Source of the DNA: Phycisphaerae bacterium
GTDB taxonomy: Bacteria > Planctomycetota > Phycisphaerae > Sedimentisphaerales > Anaerohalosphaeraceae
Assembly: GCA_029858345.1 (NCBI GenBank)
Contig: JAOUFG010000018.1
Coordinates: forward strand, 1-33,350
Length of the DNA stretch: 33,350 bases
Reading direction: 5' to 3'
Shown in pieces: positions 30,449-33,350 of this stretch. The position numbers were made by a program, and so were the translations under genes. The notes beneath the pieces were generated by a model that searched no databases, was not told the origin of the DNA, and saw nothing but the letters and a program-made list of their open reading frames with translations. The stretch's first letter is position 1, and each line of letters opens with the position of its first letter.

Positions 30449-31318
30449 TCAGAGTCTTTCAATTGCGTAGGCGATGTTAATTGAAATGAGGATCAGGTAA
30501 TCCATGTCTTCGAGATTGTAATGCGGATGGTCCGTTGCGTTAGCGATATAAATCACCCCATGATTATCCTTTCCGGCAAGAATAGGAGCGATCATGACGG
30601 ATCGAATGCCGCGGACGATGATTTGTCGCGGAAGTTGGTGAACCAGCAAATACATATTTCCGGTGCTGGCCTCAGACAAGCTTGCCGGCAGTGCAAGATC
30701 GAGACGTTTGATGTGTTCGGTTGAAAGTTTTCTGCCATCCTCAATGTCCGCCGGTCCCGAAAGGCCTTTACGAAAGGACATCCAGACATTTTTGGCTTTG
30801 AATTGCCGAAACAAGATATCCATAACCGATTTATAAAGTGAATCCATCTTCTTGTGTTGGTTTATAGCGGCAAGGATTTCATGATATTGTTTGATGCGTT
30901 TGGGGGAGAATTTGAACGGGGGGGCGTCGTGCGCCTCAAGTTTTCGTTCGACGGTATGAAGATCCCGGTGGATGTGACGTTCGCCTGTGATCGTATCTTC
31001 CATCTCATTATGCCGGTTATGATCTTCATCGGCTTCCAGGCTGACGCGTATCAGGAAGTCGGCAATACGAACGATGTCATTATGTTTCAGCTCGGTTTTG
31101 TGGATCGCCTGACTGTTCACGCAGGTTTTATTGGAAGAACCCAAATCTTCGATGATCCAGACGCCGTCTTTAGTTGTGTAAAATACCGCGTGCTGGCGGG
31201 AAACAGATTTGTCCGGAAGAAATACCTGGCTGCCCATTTGCCTGCCGACATAAATAGGTCCGCGGTCAAACTGCAATTCATTCACACTGCTCTGGCCGAG
31301 ACTGACAAATAATCGCAT
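30449..31318 (-). CDS. FHA-GAF domain protein
   Basis: A 289-residue soluble signalling protein. The N-terminal FHA domain (about residues 5-95) reads phosphothreonine: YVGRQMGSQVFLPDKSVSRQ followed by HA, LGSSNKTCVN and HNDIVRIADFLIRV. The arginine of VGR, the serine of SRQH and the NKT/N residues are the usual phosphopeptide contacts. A variable linker of 60 residues follows, then a GAF domain (about 150-285) with VMIAPILAGKDNHGVIYIAN. GAF domains bind small ligands or mediate dimerisation; the ligand is unknown. ATG 31318 has GGAG eight bases upstream; ATG 31324 is the alternative. It is convergent with the symporter and divergent from the kinase gene, a plausible functional partner. Confidence 0.9.
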   Translation of the reverse strand: MRLFVSLGQSSVNELQFDRGPIYVGRQMGSQVFLPDKSVSRQHAVFYTTKDGVWIIEDLGSSNKTCVNSQAIHKTELKHNDIVRIADFLIRVSLEADEDHNRHNEMEDTITGERHIHRDLHTVERKLEAHDAPPFKFSPKRIKQYHEILAAINQHKKMDSLYKSVMDILFRQFKAKNVWMSFRKGLSGPADIEDGRKLSTEHIKRLDLALPASLSEASTGNMYLLVHQLPRQIIVRGIRSVMIAPILAGKDNHGVIYIANATDHPHYNLEDMDYLILISINIAYAIERL

Positions 31319-31401
31319 AGACATTTCTCCTTGAAACAAATCCAGTGACTCTATTTTAACAAAACATTTTGTTTTTGTCAAAGGGCTGTTTGGCGGCTGG
31401 C

Positions 31402-31437
31402 ATTTTCGGCTGTTTAGGCAGGAAAACAGCCGAAAAT
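31402..31437. promoter_or_regulatory. Perfect 14-bp inverted repeat between divergent signalling genes
   Basis: ATTTTCGGCTGTTT (31402-31415), loop AGGCAGGA, AAACAGCCGAAAAT (31424-31437). It lies 84 bases upstream of the FHA-GAF start and about 130 bases before the kinase start. A partial direct repeat, GGCTGTTTGG, precedes it at about 31384. With no U-tract it looks more like an operator or leader hairpin than a terminator. Confidence 0.6.
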
Positions 31438-31569
31438 AACGCCAATTTAATCGCGGAGACGCGGGTGTTTTTTGTTGGAATCGGAGGCGGAACTTTGATA
31501 GGATAACGGCCTCTTTTAGTCAGGGCAAAACCGCGACGGTTGAATATCACTATATTTGATGATGCGAAA

Positions 31570-32895
31570 ATGGACAGTGGGAACGAAAAATCTCAGTTAC
31601 AGGCACCCCGGGATAAAAAAACTCGATTGCACCCCAAACAGCGCATTGGCAAATACCGGCTCCAGAAGCGGTTGGGCAAAGGCGGCTACTGCGAGGTCTG
31701 GAAGGCCCGGGACACGCTGGAGGGCATCTGGGTCGCCCTGAAAATCCCCCTGACCGACGGGGCGGGCAAGCGTGACAACGAAACCATCCTCCGTGAAGTT
31801 CGGCTGCTGTCGCAACTGCGCCACCCGCACCTGATGCCGATTAAGAACGTCGACATCATCGACGGTCACGCCGTCATGGCTACCGAATTGTCCACCGGAA
31901 CGCTGGGAGATTGCTCGCGGCCGATGAGCGTTCGCCGCATTGTCGGCATTATTCGTCAGGTTTTGGATGGTCTGGCCTATGCTCATTCCAAGCGGCTGGT
32001 CCACTGCGACGTCACGCCGGACAATATCTTCCTGTTTGGCAATGGCAGGGCGGCGTTGGGCGATTTCGGTATCGGCGTCCAGTTCACCGGCCGGATGAAA
32101 ACCATCGACGACTACGGCACCCCCGGCTACGTCTCCCCGGAACAGGCATTCGGCAGGCCGACGTATCGCAGCGACTGCTTTTCCGTGGCACTGATCCTGT
32201 ACGAGTTCATTACCGGTACGCTGCCGCGATGGCCGTTCCACTGGCCGCCGCGGGGGCTGGAGAAATTGCGGGATAGGACCTCGCCGGGGTTTGTGCGGTT
32301 TATGAAAAAGGCGCTGGACCCGGACCCGGAAAGACGCTTTGCCAACGCCAAACAGATGCTGGCGGCGATGGAGCAGGCCCTGCCCAAGGCCCTGCACGAC
32401 AAAAAGACCACTGTCGCAAAGAAAAAAGCCCTTGATTGGCGGCAGCTTCGCCGGGCCAGTTTTACCCAGCGGTACCAGAAGGTGCTGGGCGCACTGTTTG
32501 CCTGTGTCGATTGCGGCGAGCCCATTACCGAATCCATGCAAAGTTGCCCCTGGTGCGGCAGCCAGCGCAACCGCTTCGATGACCGCTCGCAGTTGTCGCA
32601 TATCTGCCACCATTGCCACCGCGGCGTCGCCCCGGAGTGGCACTATTGCCCGTGGTGCTACGGCCCCGGCTTTATCCCGCAGGAGCCCAACGGCACTAAG
32701 CCGGATTACAAAACCAAATGCCACCATTGCGGCGGCAAGATGACCAACTTTATGAAATACTGCCCGTGGTGCCATAAGAAACCCAAAAAGCCCTGGCACC
32801 TCCGGCCGTTCCCGGAAGTCTGCACCACCTGCGGCAACTCCGTCGATACCAACTACTGGATCGTCTGCCCGTGGTGCACGGCAAAGCTTGTGTAG
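31570..32895 (+). CDS. Ser/Thr protein kinase with four zinc ribbons
   Basis: A 441-residue cytoplasmic protein without a membrane segment. The kinase domain (about 27-270) has the glycine loop LGKGGYCEVW, Lys58 in VALKIP, Glu76 of helix C, DFG (D165) and SPEQAFG. The catalytic loop is HCDVTPDN (145-152) instead of HRDLKPEN: Arg is Cys and the catalytic-loop Lys is Thr. After a basic linker come four CxxC...CPWC zinc ribbons at Cys 312/315/326/329, 346/349/360/363, 384/387/398/401 and 418/421/433/436. Zinc ribbons suggest binding to nucleic acid, ribosome or protein partners. The asparagine and DFG remain, so activity is possible but altered. ATG 31570 is used; an in-frame TTG at 31540 is less likely. 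The divergent FHA protein is a candidate phospho-reader. Confidence 0.9.
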   Translation: MDSGNEKSQLQAPRDKKTRLHPKQRIGKYRLQKRLGKGGYCEVWKARDTLEGIWVALKIPLTDGAGKRDNETILREVRLLSQLRHPHLMPIKNVDIIDGHAVMATELSTGTLGDCSRPMSVRRIVGIIRQVLDGLAYAHSKRLVHCDVTPDNIFLFGNGRAALGDFGIGVQFTGRMKTIDDYGTPGYVSPEQAFGRPTYRSDCFSVALILYEFITGTLPRWPFHWPPRGLEKLRDRTSPGFVRFMKKALDPDPERRFANAKQMLAAMEQALPKALHDKKTTVAKKKALDWRQLRRASFTQRYQKVLGALFACVDCGEPITESMQSCPWCGSQRNRFDDRSQLSHICHHCHRGVAPEWHYCPWCYGPGFIPQEPNGTKPDYKTKCHHCGGKMTNFMKYCPWCHKKPKKPWHLRPFPEVCTTCGNSVDTNYWIVCPWCTAKLV

Positions 32896-32943
32896 GTAAG
32901 AGTTCAAGCTCTAGCTTGCAGCGTGATACGGATTGGAGCCCAA

Positions 32944-33054
32944 ATGAAAAAACGATTGAAATTGACAAGACACAGGCAAACCCGCCACGGCCAAGCACAC
33001 AGCTTGACCGTGCCACCCGTCGTCGAATATTATAAAAAACAGGAGAAAAGCTAA
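32944..33054 (+). CDS. Very small basic ORF, 36 residues
   Basis: ATG 32944 has GGAG five bases upstream. The peptide begins MKKRLKLTRHRQTRHG and ends EYYKKQEKS; it is strongly basic with no Cys. Its stop TAA (33052-33054) lies one base before the ATG of the next small ORF, and the ribosome binding site of that ORF (AGGAG) is inside its last codons. The spacing suggests coupling. It may also be a chance frame or a leader peptide. Confidence 0.38.
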   Translation: MKKRLKLTRHRQTRHGQAHSLTVPPVVEYYKKQEKS

Positions 33055-33055
33055 T

Positions 33056-33241
33056 ATGGAAGAGAGTAAGGAAAACATCTGTGCAGAGAAATACCAGAAA
33101 ATTGTTAATAGTTTTATCTTGGGATTCGTTAAACTTTTTGCAGCAAAATTAATAACAGTAGCAAGCTCAAAAGGCCTAAATAAAATTCAAATGGATAGAA
33201 TGAAAAATGATGAATTTGTATATTTTTACTGTCCAACATAA
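33056..33241 (+). CDS. Small hypothetical protein, 61 residues
   Basis: ATG 33056 has AGGAG ten bases upstream. The product has a helical middle (KIVNSFILGFVKLFAAKLIT) that is amphipathic to hydrophobic, then a basic part and VYFYCPT at the end. The gene is very AT-rich compared with the kinase gene before it, so it is probably acquired DNA. No family is recognised. Confidence 0.5.
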   Translation: MEESKENICAEKYQKIVNSFILGFVKLFAAKLITVASSKGLNKIQMDRMKNDEFVYFYCPT

Positions 33242-33273
33242 TTAAAGTTTTGTAAGTCATTTATACGAATAAC

Positions 33274-33300
33274 TTTCCAGGGGAATAGTCCCCATGGAAA
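33274..33300. repeat. Hairpin near the right edge
   Basis: TTTCCAGGGGA (33274-33284), loop ATAG, TCCCC (33289-33293), one bulged A, TGGAAA (33295-33300). It sits just before the ATG at 33310 and could hide or mark the ribosome binding site there, or be the end of a mobile element. Confidence 0.55.
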
Positions 33301-33309
33301 GGAAAAGTC

Positions 33310-33350
33310 ATGGAGCGACGATTTGAAATACGAAAACAAGAAATTCTCGA
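33310..33350 (+). CDS. Start of a gene running off the right edge
   Basis: ATG 33310 is preceded by GGAAAGGAAAAG. The visible part is MERRFEIRKQEIL, charged and helical. It is too short to name. Its position after an AT-rich stretch and a hairpin makes a mobile-element gene possible, but nothing visible proves it. Confidence 0.35.
   Translation, partial: MERRFEIRKQEIL

Noticed and set aside
31597-32907. A 436-codon open frame on the minus strand
   Set aside because: It is the antisense of the kinase gene; the plus strand has clear kinase and zinc-ribbon motifs and the minus product resembles no protein.

Overview
The window looks like chromosome from an anaerobic or fermentative bacterium of the PVC group, most likely a planctomycete of the Phycisphaerae type. 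This placement is inferred from the gene set and style, not from a marker-gene search: a bacterial topoisomerase VI A subunit, an FHA-GAF protein beside a kinase with zinc ribbons, very long coiled-coil lipoproteins, a K+-dependent membrane pyrophosphatase and an acetate kinase remnant. Most genes are ordinary housekeeping genes of moderate GC. The accessory stretches are AT-rich and sit at the two ends. I saw no tRNA, CRISPR array or complete transposase.

Left end (1-2900): the intact RNase P RNA gene (about 2191-2573) has a strong promoter. It is preceded, about 2 kb upstream, by a 78-bp copy of its own 5' end (146-223, 76 of 78 bases identical). Between the two copies lie an AT-rich gene for a membrane-anchored protein of unknown function and a DUF559 (Vsr-like) nuclease gene flanked by 44-bp palindromic repeats. 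Directly downstream of rnpB is a frameshifted, truncated acetate kinase remnant. This locus has been rearranged repeatedly.

Core (2897-20731): a small coiled-coil lipoprotein gene is followed by ftsW-murG (peptidoglycan), an unknown exported protein, pgsA (phospholipid), rimO, a MagIII-like DNA glycosylase, a CPBP membrane protease and an unknown protein. A minus-strand DNA-maintenance group then reads top6A, yggS, an enlarged rnhB, and a small ORF overlapping lexA, with a long structured leader before the last pair. Next come rsfS-argS-yjbQ and hppA. Between top6A and yjbQ, on the plus strand, is a complete small-RNA transcription unit: consensus promoter, 5' hairpin, long terminator hairpin with a loop of eight C, and U-tract. 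I consider this the best candidate for something undescribed.

Right part (21067-33350): two exported lipoproteins, one an 887-residue coiled coil, face each other across a bidirectional terminator. After these come argJ, dprA, a twice-repeated structured element, a hemB-orf-dicarboxylate symporter group, and a divergent signalling pair (FHA-GAF protein; Ser/Thr kinase with an atypical catalytic loop and four zinc ribbons). The window ends in AT-rich accessory sequence with two very small ORFs, a hairpin and the start of an unidentified gene.
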